A stretch of 64,000 nucleotides of DNA from Odontesthes bonariensis (Eukaryota; Chordata; Actinopteri; Atheriniformes; Atherinopsidae): NCBI RefSeq assembly GCF_027942865.1, contig NC_134509.1, forward strand, positions 13,232,017 through 13,296,016. The letters are read 5' to 3'. The notes beneath the pieces were generated by a model. It saw only the letters and a program-made list of their open reading frames with translations. It made no database searches and was not told the origin of the DNA. The translations under genes and the position numbers were made by a program. The stretch's first letter is position 1, and each line of letters begins with the position of its first letter. Positions 38,846-50,388 of the stretch are shown piece by piece.

Positions 38846-41520
38846 AGGCGACACTAAGGATGACGTTTGATATGAATCAATACTTGTTAACATTTCTTTC
38901 GTGTGTCAAAAAAAAAAAAAAAAGCTTGAGTCGTGCCTTTGTCATGAGAGCATTAGAGACACCCTGAGACCTCAGATACCATGAAATCTTATCAAAAGGT
39001 AAAGGATCTCATTAAATTCCTGCCAAAAAAAAGCTGCCGGGTCCTGCTCTGCCTCACAAAGACGCAGAAGAAGACGACACGTGTAGTCCATATGGGGCCG
39101 AGCTGACATCCTATTCTCCACCGGCAGAAAGAAAAAATAAAAAAAAAACAAGGAAAAAAAAAGTGTTCTGGGCCTGTTAAAGTGTTTTCAGATGTATTAT
39201 TTAACCCAAGTTAAGAAAACAAGGAGTGGACGAGCTGCCCGATTTAGTAAGCATTTATTTTTCAATACCCTTTGATTTGAACATTTTTTTTCCCCTTTCT
39301 TTTAACCCAAGGTGAGGGAGAAATAAGCTATAAACTTGTCACAACTTCTGCTCTTTCATCCAAGCAGTGCGCACACCAAAAATTGAACGGACCAGCACTG
39401 AATATACACACACATGCAAGTTTTATACACACACACACACACACACAGAAAGACACAATCCCTCTTCAGGCCTACACATTGCCGACACAATGACTATGGC
39501 GAGGTTAGGGTGGACCTGTTTAGGATTAGTCTGTAAGCACAAGCTCTCGAGTCAGGGTTTAGCAGTTTAAAAACAAACTTGACATATATTAAGAGTAAAC
39601 CAGACAGGGAGGGCATAGAGGGGTTGTCTTACCATATTCTCAGATGTACGCCGTTTTCATTCTCTGGCCTGTACCTGCAGAAAATTGCATCTTTTTTTAA
39701 AAAAATGTTGAGGTATCTGGACGGTATGGATCCCAACCGTCCATCCGGCCTACACAGTGTACAGACACCCGCCAAAAAAAAAAAAAAAAAAAAGGACTGA
39801 CATTTGACTTAAGATGTAATTCTCAGTGGATTACAGTAGAGCCAAGAGGAGGCTCGAAAGTGCAGCTAAACAAGGTCAGCAGAAAAAGACAAACTGTAAG
39901 TGCAGCAGGCAAACAAATAGTGCAAAGCCCAGGATCTGTAAAGAGTCGGAAGAATGGACAGACTAATCCCAAAGTAGGTTTAATGTGTAAAAGCAGGGAT
40001 GGGGAATGGGTGAAAGGACAAATGGGTGAAGGGACGGCTCAGGACACAAACAAAGTCAAGTCGGACCAGAAAGCTGATTGTGGGGGATTACTTTGGTTAG
40101 TATCTGGTGGTATCTTCTCCCCTTAGTGGGAGAAGTTGCTTGTTTTACAGCTTTACTGGGCAGGCATGAGTTATTCAGAAGTATACAGTAAATGATGATG
40201 CGCACTCTACGGAAAGATGGAACTCCCAACGGCAAGATGCCACAGATGAACAGGAGAGAAAAGGCTCGCGGGGACTGCTGCTCACCTGTGGCCGATTCCT
40301 GCATCTTCTCCCTCTTCCGCTTCTTCTTCTTTCCCTAAAAATAAACAGAGGAACGCATAAAGTGTGGCTCCAGCACTCACGCTCACTAGACCACTCTGAT
40401 ATCCTGCTGCTGACTGCCATGTTCACTCATCCCCTGCTGGGCATCCAACCAGCATCCCCCAGACTCCAGACTCCACTGCAAACTGCGACACTGAGAGGGA
40501 GCCATCTGATGCGAGTGTGCCCCACGTGCTCGGAACTGGTTTTAAAGCACTACAACTAAAAGTTTCTACCGTGTTCAAAGTGTGTGGGGGGGGGGGGGGG
40601 TGTTCTGCTGCTGTGACCGCTCCGTGTCACCTTTAAAGACCAGCAAATGACAAATGATAAGTGCAATTGAAGAGGGTTAACTTTAATCAGGCTAGTCTAA
40701 CTCAATGGCTGAGAGGAGCGCCACTCTTCTTCCAGTGAGGTGGCGGGAGTGTGTGAGGATTTATAGCTTATGCAAAATCCCCGGGGGGGAGACTATAGGT
40801 ATAGATAGCAGCGTAGAGTCATCCTAGTCAAATATGAGCAGCACTTTGGTTTCCTGCTGCAAAGTCTGCTAATCCACTTATTCATGAGCTAATCTGCCTT
40901 CTACTGCTTCGGCAGACGGGGAAGAGGAGACACAGAGAGAGTGTGGGTGAGAGGAAGGGTGAGAGGGGTGGTACACGGCTGTGCGCTCTCAGTGCCAGGG
41001 TGTTACCTATTTTGGGTGCTTCCAGGCATGATGCGCTCCCTGCATACAGCTGATGATTTTGACGAGGGAGCAGTCACGGAGAAGCTCTCGCAAGGATACA
41101 AAATTATCTTCAAGGAATGTTTCGGGATGAGTCATGTCTGTATCTTTCTGGCAGGCAAAGCAGAGAGCCAGTCTTGCACCATTTTCTCTCACGAGCCATC
41201 AAACACACTCGCACTTGGAAAACTGGAAATGAACTATGGAAGGGCTAACTGTCACTGGAATGAATGAGTCTTTAACTGTGCTGTGCTTCCGTGCATCCCC
41301 GTCCCTCCCCAGCGAGGCACTTTGGCAGTGGAGGAGCGGAGGCAGAAGGAGGAGGGATGCTGTCAGTGTCCGAGGGGAGGCAGATAAACACCACAAAGCA
41401 CTTTGGTGGTGGAGTGAATGTGAGTGCCGGAGCCACACTTTTGAGAAAAGCTGGTGCTCTCTCTCTCTCAGAAAGTCACACACATCACGTACTCAGGGAC
41501 AGATTGTGACAGCCTCCAAT

Positions 41521-41555
<35 letters not shown>

Positions 41556-44500
41556 ACACAGATGCTACATACTGCATCCTAAACCTAGCACATTGACAGA
41601 CAGAATGGGCAGCTGGGGGAGCAAAGGTTGCTGCTGCTGAATGCTGCGTGAACAATCCAGCCTCCTCAGCGCCATCTAACAGTTGCTTTTACATCTGGAG
41701 CTCCACGCTGATATGGAACATCAAAGACTGGCATAACCATTACCAGACAATTTTCACTCGCAGTGGCAATAATAGTGTCCATGGCACTACAATCCATTTT
41801 AGTGTGGTGGTGCTAAAACAATGTTATGAATTACACATTAGGCCGAAACAAAGGGTTTGCAAATGGACCCCCATTAGCATGGAGAAGGCTAGTGTGAATT
41901 AGTGTGTATGTTTTTTAAGGGTTTTTTTTGTGTGTGTGAATGTGTGTGTGTGTCTTGGTTGTGTGCGATTCAAATAGTAAGTCATGCAACATGGACATAA
42001 ACAACACAAATACACGCACACGCACCTCTGCCAATCTGTTCTATTGATACTTACATAATTGTCTCGAGCAGACCAGCCGGGGTAGAGCTGCATGTGGAGC
42101 TGCCGTTCCTTGCGGGCTAACTCATAATACTTAGCTTGCTCTTCCCGAGATAAAGCATGCCACTGTTTCAGTACAAAGGAGATTAGGGGGGGGGGGGGGG
42201 GAGAATAGCACACAGTCAATTACTGGCATGCACTCGCATGTTCCCTGCATAGAGATGTGTGCTGGTGTTTTGGTGGAGAGGAGAGGAGAGGGGGTGGGGG
42301 CAGGAAAAACTTTTCAACTTTTCAATGTTTGGTGTAGAACAAAAAATGGGGATAAAAGACAAAGAAGAAGAGGGAAACATGATGAAGAGATTAACATGCG
42401 CACAAGTCAGAGAGGGGAAAAAAAAGAAAAGAAACAACTTTGATTTCATATCAAAACACTGCTTCCAATTTAGCAGCGCTTTTTATTCAAACTGTGTCAG
42501 CAAGCAATTACTCTCTGCAGGCCACAAACCAGGCTTTGCTGTGGCTGGCTGCCTAGGCCTATTCGTTAAGGCTTTTTAACATGGCTCTGTGGTTCCACTC
42601 TTTTCCCAATCCTCAAAAGGGACAAATTTTGTCATTTCCAACTGTGCCATTATCCAGGCATATTTTATTGAAGTCAATTTGATTAAATGTCACTTAGATA
42701 GGCAGTCGGTATCTGTGCTGCTGAGAGGAAAGTAATTGGCTTGGGCAATCATTATGACAATCATCACTACTTCTCCATAAAAGACTATGTTAATAGAGGG
42801 GTATCTTTGCACGTTTTCCCCCAACTAATTGGGCTTGGTTAGGGCCATGAACTCTGATCTCTTGGATGATTTAAGTTAATTTGTAAAGATAAACTGCAGC
42901 ACGACCGAAAATGAGCGCGATCTACGAGGCTACACCGACGATGTGACCTACCCTCCGTCCCAGGATCTGATTGATGGCGGCGCTCTCCTTCAGCGTGCAC
43001 TCAGCAACCACATTCGCACGCATCTCTTTCATGTAGAGCATGAAGGCGTTTAGCGGCTTCTTGATGTGCGGCTTCTTGGGCTCGTGCTCCTTTCTCTGTT
43101 CGTGCTGGGGTTTCCTGTTTGGGTGTGGGGGGGGGCGGATGGATAGAGGCAAAGAAAAAGAAAGAAAATGGTTAGAAAATTAGAGAACAAAACAGCAGAG
43201 CAACAAGAGGAGGAAATTGCGGCTCCGCGATGGCGACAAAAGCAGCGAAGGTCTGGCTGCTCTCAGCCAATGGTGAGGAGCTGCCACGCTATGGGCCCCC
43301 TGCCTCTTTAATCATGTGCAGTTGTACGGTCGCAGTCCTTCATGCGAAGAGATTACTTCACCAGTAATGGCAACCAAACCCTTGTTGTCCACAGAACATT
43401 GGCAACCGCTTAAAACCAAATGCGAAAACTCTCTCGCTGAAAAACACTTTGCTCCCACTCCTGATTTACTTTCTGAGAACCTTTTCGTGCAGCTTTGGTC
43501 TGAGAATAGCAACTGATAACAGCAAAAAAAATAAATAATAAAAAAAATCAGCCGTAACCACTTCGGGGCTCCCACAACGCTTCCCACTGCATACTCTGCT
43601 GGATGTAAATTCAGCTCATCAGAGAACTAATCTCCGACCTGTATCTGTTGTCGGTTTTGTGATCCCTGAGGCTGAATGAAGCGCAGGCCTGTTATCAGTG
43701 GAGGACGGGCCCTCACTGCTTATCAACCCCCCCTCATCAACAGAGCAAGGCTCTGACAGGGGAGTTCGTTCAGCACTGGCCTCCTGTCGGGGGTAGAGTG
43801 CACAAATACCTGGAAGTATCAGAAAACCGCTGATAAAGCGGCGATGGCACGAGTTTTATGAAGTGTGTGTCTAAATGAGGTCATTTGTGCCCGGAGGACT
43901 CACATGTGCATGATGTCAGTTTCATGTTGAGGCTCGTGTTTGATCTGTGGGTTGACGATTGCTGGATGGGGGATCCCCGTGGCGTGGGGACCAGGAGGGC
44001 CGGGCACCATGTGGTGGGAGAACCTGCAATTGCAATTACAGTGAAAAGGAGCATTCTTTCACTTTTCCGCTTAGAATATTTTCAGAAACTTTGGAAAATA
44101 ATTCAGGACACACAGCTGGGTGGATCATATCGGAAAGGAAAGCACGTGTTTGTTTCACACGCTACACCGTTGTGTCGACCATCATCCAGCTATAGTTACA
44201 CCTAAAAAGTTCCATTACCTTGTAGAAAAGCAACTCAAGGGCAATCAGCATCAGGCAAGATGGAACAAAATGAGCAACATCTTACTGTTGTCTATGGTAG
44301 TCTTTAAAATTCTGTTTTATTGTGCCTGGGTTTCTTTCAGACATGCTTCATATGTCCACATTATACACATGAGACAATCTGAAGATATGCTTTTCATCCC
44401 TTGTCACATCTTAAATTCTCTTAGATTCCTTCTCAGACATAATAAATAGTGGAGCCTGTGTCTTGTCATCAGATCAGAGGGTCCGTTACGTCTCCTTCTG

Positions 44501-47500
44501 AATTTTCCATTTTGTTTCATTTTGCCATTTGTTTCAACACTCACGTCATCTTATTGGGGTTGTTTCAGTCATCTGGAAACGGTTTTATTTATGTTTATAA
44601 AAAAAGAAAAAGACCGAAAGCGTGACATTTACTGAACAAGGCTGTTCGCTATGCTAAAAACCCACTTCCCCCTCGGTCCAATGGACTGAAACGTGTGAAC
44701 GAAAATCGAAAAAAATAACTTTGCTCGTTATGTAGAAAACATGGGAAGTTACTAGGAAAACCGTTTCTCGGGTAAAGTTCCTAAATTAAAAAGAAAATCT
44801 ACTGCGAGTATTTAAATCTGAGAGGGCTTGGGGAGTCGAGAGGATTAAGAGAATGAGGAGTCTTCTTCAGAACGGCTGCCCGATGGTGCACCTTACATCT
44901 GGCTTCACTCAGCGTCCGCCTCAAACGATCACGACGACACAGAAAGAAGTGATACGGAAAAGGGAAGAGATGAAAATATGTTCGGTTCATAAAGGAAGAA
45001 CAAGAGAAAAGTGAGTGACGAGGATGCTGAAAAGGAAGAAGGAGGAAAATGGAAAAGAAATACTAACAAAAGAAGGGGGGAAAAAAGTACTTAACAAACA
45101 TGAAGCAAGTCGAAGACAGAGAGGAGTGCTTCCAGAGAGCTTTGGGGGAGGTTAAGCAGCCATATGGCCATGCAGGGGCACGTATGTGGTGATGTGTTTG
45201 ACATGTGCTGGGCACACAGAGGAGCAGTGTGGTTGAAGCCGCAGCAGAAACAGCCAGAGGCAGACCTCCCTGTTGAGGCTGCTGCAGGCCAACATTGCTC
45301 CACTCTGCACACAAAGCTAGTACAGAGTCGGCTTCCATACGACGTGAAGATTGTTGGGGACAATCAACAACTGTGCGCGCTTTCGCCGATGCGTTGGTGA
45401 CTCACCATCCCAGTGGTGGTGTGATCTGCCCCACTCCTCCAGGAGACAGGGAGTAGAAGTTGGGCATGTCTGGTCCTGGATGATGCCTGGGCATTCCTAG
45501 GCAAACAATAGTGACACAGAAGCATTAGATAAACCAGCAGCAGCAGACATCTGTGAACTGTGCTTCGAATGCTCAAAAGTACTCAAAAGTAAGGGTCCAA
45601 ATTTTTTCTTTTCTTTTTTTTTAATCAAATTCATAACTTTGCAAACGTTTATTCCACTTACAATTTTCCTGTCCGGCTATTTATTTTAAGACAGCTTTTG
45701 ACACAGCTGTGTTTGAAAAGTTTGACCAATTTTCTGACAAGTCAAGAGATATCAAGGAGAGGTACTGGCACCTGAACTCTACTGCTGTTACAATTTGATA
45801 TGCACATAAGGTCTACAATCAGTGTCTGCTTGCAAAAGAGCTTTAATCCATGACAACTGAGTAAACTCTGGAAGAATGAGAGCAGTGGTTAAAAACATCT
45901 GAAAAATCCTCCAAGTTGACCTTCCTTCCAGTACCCCAACCCACCTTCGCCATTCCTGCTTCACCGCAAGTCAAGGGCCCACACGGCGTAAACACACAGC
46001 TCCTGATCTCACATTATTAACCAGTAGAAGAGGATAACATTTTGTCTGCTTAGCCTGATTCCTTCCTGTGTGTTTTAGCATCTTTAAGCTGGATAATTGA
46101 GGCTTCTTCTTTATGACAGAGGCTGCAGCTCTCCCCACGGACACAGGATTGAGTCAGACTAACTGTCGGGGCTAAGCTCCTCCATCTCCATCTCCTACTG
46201 GGCTCCAAGGTCAAGAGGCCTATTTTTCATGACAGAACTTGATAACAACAGAGCTGGAGGATAACAAACATCCCCGTTACATCATACTGCCCCGTCTTGT
46301 ACCGATTTGTTTTTCATTCTCGAGCAGGGCCAGTAAGCATCAGGAAATGCTGTTCATGCACAGACAAGTGGAATGTGCCTACATGTGCGCTCAAACCCAC
46401 ACAAAAAGGGAGAAAAAAAAGGGGGAGAAAAAAAAGGGCAAATGCCTCCAGATTAGCACCATCCTCTAATCCCTGCAGGAGCCAGTCTTTTCTGCCTGCT
46501 TCCATCTCCTCTTCTCCTCCTCCTTCTCTCTCCAGGCTGTGGTCTGAAGGGGCCTTCCTCCTCCGAGAAGCAGGCCGAGTGGGAGGCTTATATCTCCAAA
46601 GCCAGTGCTGCGACGCAGGATTCGTAGCACGGATGGCACTGTTCCCTGCTCGCTAATCCACCACCTAACACTCCTTTAGGGCCCTCCTGAGGGCAGAAGG
46701 GAAGGAGGTGAGGGGTGAAGCAGCAAGGGAGGAAGAGAGGGGGCCCGGCGCGTTAACCTTGTCACTCACACCTCTGCAGTGCCTAATTGCTCACTCCCTC
46801 CGTTTCACACATGCCTGTTGACACCCAACAAAAGCTTTGCAGTGGCGCTCGTCTCGAAACTAGCCACCCAAAGCCGGAAAGTAGCCCAATCCAAAGTCCC
46901 CGTGTTAGTTTTTTTTTTTCTTCTTCAATTTAAAGGTTTATACGTAAAATGAGCAAAGCTTCTCCATCACCCCCCTCCCTCCGCTCGACCTTCCATCCCA
47001 CGTAGCGGCCCTGCGCATATTAGAGCTCATAATGAGAAAATCCATGATTGTTTTTCATAATTAACGAGCAGATCAAAGTCTGAGCCCACTAAGGGGAGCC
47101 GAGCAGCAATTGGTCGATATGAGAGGCAGAGAGAGAGCGAGAGGGACAGCAAAAAGAAAACGAGAGAGATTTCGTTTTAAGCATCTTTGGCTCAGCTACT
47201 GATACACACACATAAATATGCCCGGGGAAATCATTTGCAGCTAATTCTGCAACTGGATTGCTTGGACATGGATTTCTGTTGCGCTGCGAGCGCCAACATC
47301 AAATAGTAAGGAAAACAGCCCCGAGGTGGCTCTTCATTGTCAGAAACCAACACGAGCAGTCATGGGAAGAGCACATTCTTACGAATTTGGGCCGACGCGA
47401 CAACAGATTTCTGCAATCCAACGAGTGCGCGAATTGTTTCGTTACCTATCTGTTCCTTCACACTTCCATCAGAGACAAAAGTGCCCCGCCACATGTGTCA

Positions 47501-48391
47501 GATGCGCGACATGTGTGGAGCGCAGTTTCTTTTACACGTCCCGCTCCCTTCATCTCACAACGCCTCGCACCCTTGTGCTCAGTTCTACGTCGTTATTTAT
47601 AGCTGGTCCCTCGGCGCCTCATCACCGTCTCCATCCAACATCCCGTCTGATCACCCTTCCTTTCAAACTGCCATTTGCAGGAGAAAAAAGCGGAGGAGAG
47701 CGAAAAAGGCGCGGGACAAAACTATGTTTGGCCCGCGTCTTTTTCCAGCATCAGTGAGGAGCTGCCAAAGTTTCCCGCTGAGCGAGGCTGAGGAGCTCAT
47801 CCAAAACGGCAGAGGAGCTCTTCGGCGGCTGTCAGAGCTGCAGCTTGATGTTATTCCCGAGAGGCAAAGAGAGCCGAGGGAGAAGGCAGCCAAGTTCGGC
47901 GTGTCATCACACAGGCTGCGTCAAGCGAGTTCACGCTCAGAGATGATAGACGGATGACTTCGAGGTGACACGTTGTGTTGGTCTCTACTGATTTTTGACA
48001 GCGTTGACAGAGAAGGTAAAAAGAAATGAAAAATAAAACAGTAATCACCGCAGTTAAACGCAGAGTGAGTTCACTCATCTGCATGGCAGCAGTGCTTTGA
48101 TCAAAAACCAACTCGAGCCCTGAAAACTTTAAACAAGGGCTTTAACAACCCCCTTTCTTTGAAAAACTTCAGGTCCCTTTAAATGCCCGACCAAACCTGA
48201 AGTTCCAGTTGACACAAACCGTCCTACATCGCTTTGCTTCGTGTCCATTTTCCCTTACCCTGCTTGTTGCTGACATCATGGGGGTGATGGCCAGAATGAG
48301 AACCTGGTGCGAAGTGCTCGTCGCTGTATGTGATCAGAGGGGTGAGTGGGTGGACTGCATGGGACGGCTGCACCACGGGGACTTTGTTGGA
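31830..48391 (-). CDS. lef1: lymphoid enhancer-binding factor 1, 3' part (last seven coding exons)
   Basis: HMG-box transcription factor that binds CTTTGAT-type sites and recruits beta-catenin in the nucleus to relay canonical Wnt signals. Minus-strand exons: 48259-48391, 45406-45496, 43904-44023, 42952-43114, 42055-42162, 40286-40334 and 31830-31909; all phases join. The order is a regulatory region ([31 protein letters not shown]), the HMG box ([20 protein letters not shown] to [11 protein letters not shown]), the basic nuclear signal [10 protein letters not shown], and the tail ending LLEMEAC. The LEF1-type phrase [20 protein letters not shown] is intact. The N-terminal beta-catenin-binding exons were not found anywhere to the right and must lie beyond 64000. 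The neighbour hadh fits the known gene order. Confidence 0.96.
34077..34100. repeat. C24 homopolymer
   Basis: Twenty-four C residues on the plus strand, read as G24 in lef1 pre-mRNA. Confidence 0.95.
34264..34291. repeat. (GGGA)n repeat, G-quadruplex-prone
   Basis: Six or more GGGA units on the plus strand; at least four G3 runs with one-base loops, the standard intramolecular quadruplex pattern. Confidence 0.9.
38817..38844. repeat. A28 homopolymer
   Basis: Twenty-eight A residues. No retroelement body or target duplication was recognised next to it. Confidence 0.95.
39427..39447. repeat. (CA)n microsatellite
   Basis: About ten CA units in the last lef1 intron. Confidence 0.95.
39774..39794. 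repeat. A21 homopolymer
   Basis: Twenty-one A residues after 'cacccgcc'; no element recognised alongside. Confidence 0.95.
40286..40334 (-). CDS. lef1: lef1 exon, basic tail
   Basis: A 49-nt exon encoding [16 protein letters not shown] and one base of Gly. It supplies the basic cluster that acts in DNA bending and nuclear import. The donor is GTGAGC. Confidence 0.95.
40335..42054 (-). other. lef1: lef1 intron between HMG-box and basic-tail exons
   Basis: A 1.7-kb intron with a G15 run (40586-40600), CA repeats (41521-41560) and a TG-rich stretch at about 41930-41955. No exon was recognised. Confidence 0.65.
41521..41560. repeat. (CA)n microsatellite
   Basis: Fourteen CA units, one interruption (ct), then five more. 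Confidence 0.95.
42055..42162 (-). CDS. lef1: lef1 exon, HMG box second half
   Basis: Thirty-six codons: [20 protein letters not shown] then [16 protein letters not shown], helix 3 of the HMG box. It is phase 0 at both ends, with a GTAAGT donor. Confidence 0.97.
42163..42951 (-). other. lef1: lef1 intron within the HMG box
   Basis: A 789-nt intron. A G16 run at 42186-42201 (C16 in the transcript) lies close to the acceptor. The part from about 42470 to 42900 is base-balanced and free of repeats, a candidate conserved element. Confidence 0.6.
42186..42201. repeat. lef1: G16 homopolymer next to a lef1 splice acceptor
   Basis: Read as C16 on the transcribed strand. It is directly followed by a branch-point-like CTAAT and, 24 nt further on, the acceptor of the second HMG-box exon. 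Confidence 0.95.
42952..43114 (-). CDS. lef1: lef1 exon, HMG box first half
   Basis: Encodes [40 protein letters not shown] and [14 protein letters not shown], the DNA-binding helices 1 and 2 of the HMG box. It has 54 codons, phase 0 at the end. Confidence 0.97.
43115..43903 (-). other. lef1: lef1 intron before the HMG box
   Basis: A 789-nt intron with no repeats recognised apart from short A-runs near 43525-43550. Confidence 0.6.
43904..44023 (-). CDS. lef1: lef1 exon FSHHM
   Basis: Encodes [20 protein letters not shown] then [20 protein letters not shown], a Pro- and His-rich stretch before the HMG box. It is 120 nt with a GTGAGT donor. The first base completes Trp from the GMPRH exon. 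Confidence 0.95.
44024..45405 (-). other. lef1: lef1 intron, GMPRH to FSHHM exons
   Basis: A 1.4-kb intron. In human the alternative 28-residue exon lies at this position. I looked for its PITGGFRQPYP-type coding on the minus strand and did not find it. Confidence 0.55.
45406..45496 (-). CDS. lef1: lef1 exon GMPRH
   Basis: Encodes [20 protein letters not shown] then VGQITPPLG and two bases of Trp. It is 91 nt. The acceptor is TTTGCCTAG and the donor GTGAGT. Confidence 0.94.
45497..48258 (-). other. lef1: lef1 intron, SNKVP to GMPRH exons
   Basis: A 2.8-kb intron. It contains AGATCAAAG at 47070-47078 inside a unique-looking stretch (about 46990-47115) with 'cataattaac' homeodomain-type cores. 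Otherwise nothing was recognised. Confidence 0.55.
47070..47078 (+). promoter_or_regulatory. LEF/TCF-type site AGATCAAAG
   Basis: A full match to the reverse complement of CTTTGATCT, the LEF/TCF HMG-box consensus, inside a lef1 intron. Whether it is bound is unknown. Confidence 0.35.
48259..48391 (-). CDS. lef1: lef1 exon SNKVP (fourth exon by human comparison)
   Basis: Encodes [20 protein letters not shown] and [16 protein letters not shown], then SNKQ. It begins in phase 0 after TTCACAG and has 44 codons plus one base. The donor is GTAAGG. Confidence 0.95.
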
Positions 48392-48894
48392 CTGTGAAGA
48401 CAAACACAACAAGATTTAAAACAATACATCCGAATGATGGAACCACTCATGGCCCTGTTATCTAATACATAACACGCAGGACCCTGCGGGTGGCCTCTTC
48501 TGCGGCACAGAATCCTCTTATTGTTGTGAGTAAAGTTTGACAGTTTGGTCAAGAAGCTATTAAAAACACGTCTTCAATTTCTACCCTTTGAGCCCAGTAG
48601 CTAAAAACTTTGTTTAGCCTAGGTCAGCGGGACTGAAAGCCTCTCCCCCTGAAGGAGAGAGGAAAAACAAGCCAAAGAGGTGCATGAGCATGTTTGAGAA
48701 ACAGAAAGATGCAAACGGAGGAGGAGCGAAGAGAAGCGAGCGATGGGAGCAAAGAGAGGGGAGAGAGAAACGAGAGACTTTGCAAGGTAGAGTTAGAGCA
48801 GAGGTCTGAGGCGGGAGATCAAAGGCAGTCATTAGCTGGTGAATAAGGGGAGTTCATTACAGAGCAAGAGCCGGGGGAAGGAGAGATGAGGGCT

Positions 48895-48922
48895 GGAGGA
48901 GGAGGAGGAGGAGGAGGAGGAA
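48895..48922. repeat. (GGA)n microsatellite
   Basis: About nine GGA units in a purine-rich stretch. Confidence 0.9.
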
Positions 48923-49553
48923 GAGGGGAGAGGGGGGCTGACTATGAAGAGAAAGCGTGAGTGAGACAGATGTCTGCAGTGGTCCTTAATGCAGGGGTAA
49001 TCATGTCAACAGTGGCTCGGCCACAGACCCCTCATCCACAGCTGACTCGGAGACCTTCCAGTGCCTCCTGACAATTAAAACAGGCTGAACCAGCCCCCCC
49101 CCCCAAAAAAAACAAATAAATTAAAAAATTAAACAAATTAAAAAAATCAGCCAAAAGGGCTTACATGCTTCAGCTGCACCAAACACATGGGAATGCTTAA
49201 CCATGCTAAATCTACTATTCGCAATCCGAGCCCAGAGCCGAGCCGGAGTCAAAATATCACCTCCACAGGATATATGGCTAATCGGAGAGACGTCAGTTCA
49301 CGGTTGGATGAGACACGTCTTACACCACACAGCTCCAGATTCATCCAATTTCTTACACAGAAACAGACACCTGACTAATGCTGTTAAAGATATTCATCTA
49401 AAATTTAGGAGGAACACAAAGCTGCGGAGAGACGGCATTACAAACGGCCTGCTTTTTTATCAGTTCTCACGTTTCTTTGCCCGATGATGTGCGTGCCAAA
49501 TGACATTCCAGCGGCATTAAGTGGTGACTGGTGTCCCTTCTCACCCACTCCCA

Positions 49554-49554
<1 letters not shown>

Positions 49555-49589
<35 letters not shown>
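49555..49589. repeat. (CA)n microsatellite
   Basis: About seventeen CA units. Confidence 0.95.
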
Positions 49590-49591
<2 letters not shown>

Positions 49592-49770
49592 ACACATATA
49601 TGTGAACACATGCACAAAACCTCTCAAACACAGGGGAGACTGGAATGTCTGGGTTTCCCTGAACCACTCGCAGACTGGCACCAACTTTTACTTAACCCCA
49701 CATGTCACCCCCTCTTTTCACACCTCTCCCCATCTTCTAGGAATGTCCTAACCAGGACCACAAAGGGCAT

Positions 49771-49806
49771 AACATATAAATATATATAAATATATAAATA
49801 TATATA
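49771..49806. repeat. AT-rich simple repeat
   Basis: Alternating atata and aaatata units. Confidence 0.85.
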
Positions 49807-50388
49807 GTATGTGAGTGTATCAGGCTCCTAATCAGCCCGAGAGTGTCATCTCCTCTGCCAATTTAGCAACCTTTTCCAGTTCTGATATGAGCTTAGAACA
49901 CAGGACATGGTGGCCACTTTACCAAAACGAGCACTGCCTGCTTCAGGAGAGCAATAAAGCCAGGACTCTGAGCTTTTTTCACACTGGCCCAGGTGAAATG
50001 GGTTCTTTGACCTCAGTCGCCAAAGAGTCAAAGGTGACGGGATAATCTGCGAGCGAGGGAGAGCCCGGCCTCATCTTACAGAGGGGAGGGCTTGTTAATA
50101 AGGCTGCTAAACCTAAAAGAGGGACTAACCAGGGCTGAAGTGACTGGGACATGCCTACACCAGAGGCTAAATAATAGCATTCTCGCCCATATTATTTTAC
50201 GCCTCTCCACTCCCATTTGTTATCCTGTGGGAATGAGATAAGAACCTGGGAGATTATCATTACAGCTGCGAGTGCTCTCCAACTTGTAGCAGAGAGGGAG
50301 AAAAAGAAACAGCGAGTGGAAACGAGTTATTTTCTTGCCCCTGTCTTTGCACCACAAACAGCAAGAACGGTGATCGACTCTTTAGCGC

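Larger units (their letters stand above)
31910..40285 (-). other. lef1: last lef1 intron (8.4 kb)
   Basis: No coding exon recognised. It contains long homopolymers (C24 at 34077, A28 at 38817, A16 at 38908, A21 at 39774), a (GGGA)n run at 34264-34291, a CA repeat at 39427-39447 and a lone TTAAAGGGG end near 32723. The stretch at 36720-36900 looks unique and non-repetitive and could be a conserved non-coding element. Confidence 0.6.

Noticed and set aside
47337-47957. 206-codon open frame on the plus strand, antisense in a lef1 intron
   Set aside because: It begins at TTG, not ATG, is rich in low-complexity Ser, Arg and Lys, matches no family I know, and has no splice or promoter context. Open frames this long occur by chance in GC-balanced intron.
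49555-49589. CA repeats considered as CRISPR-like or satellite arrays
   Set aside because: They are simple dinucleotide microsatellites without unit-spacer structure.
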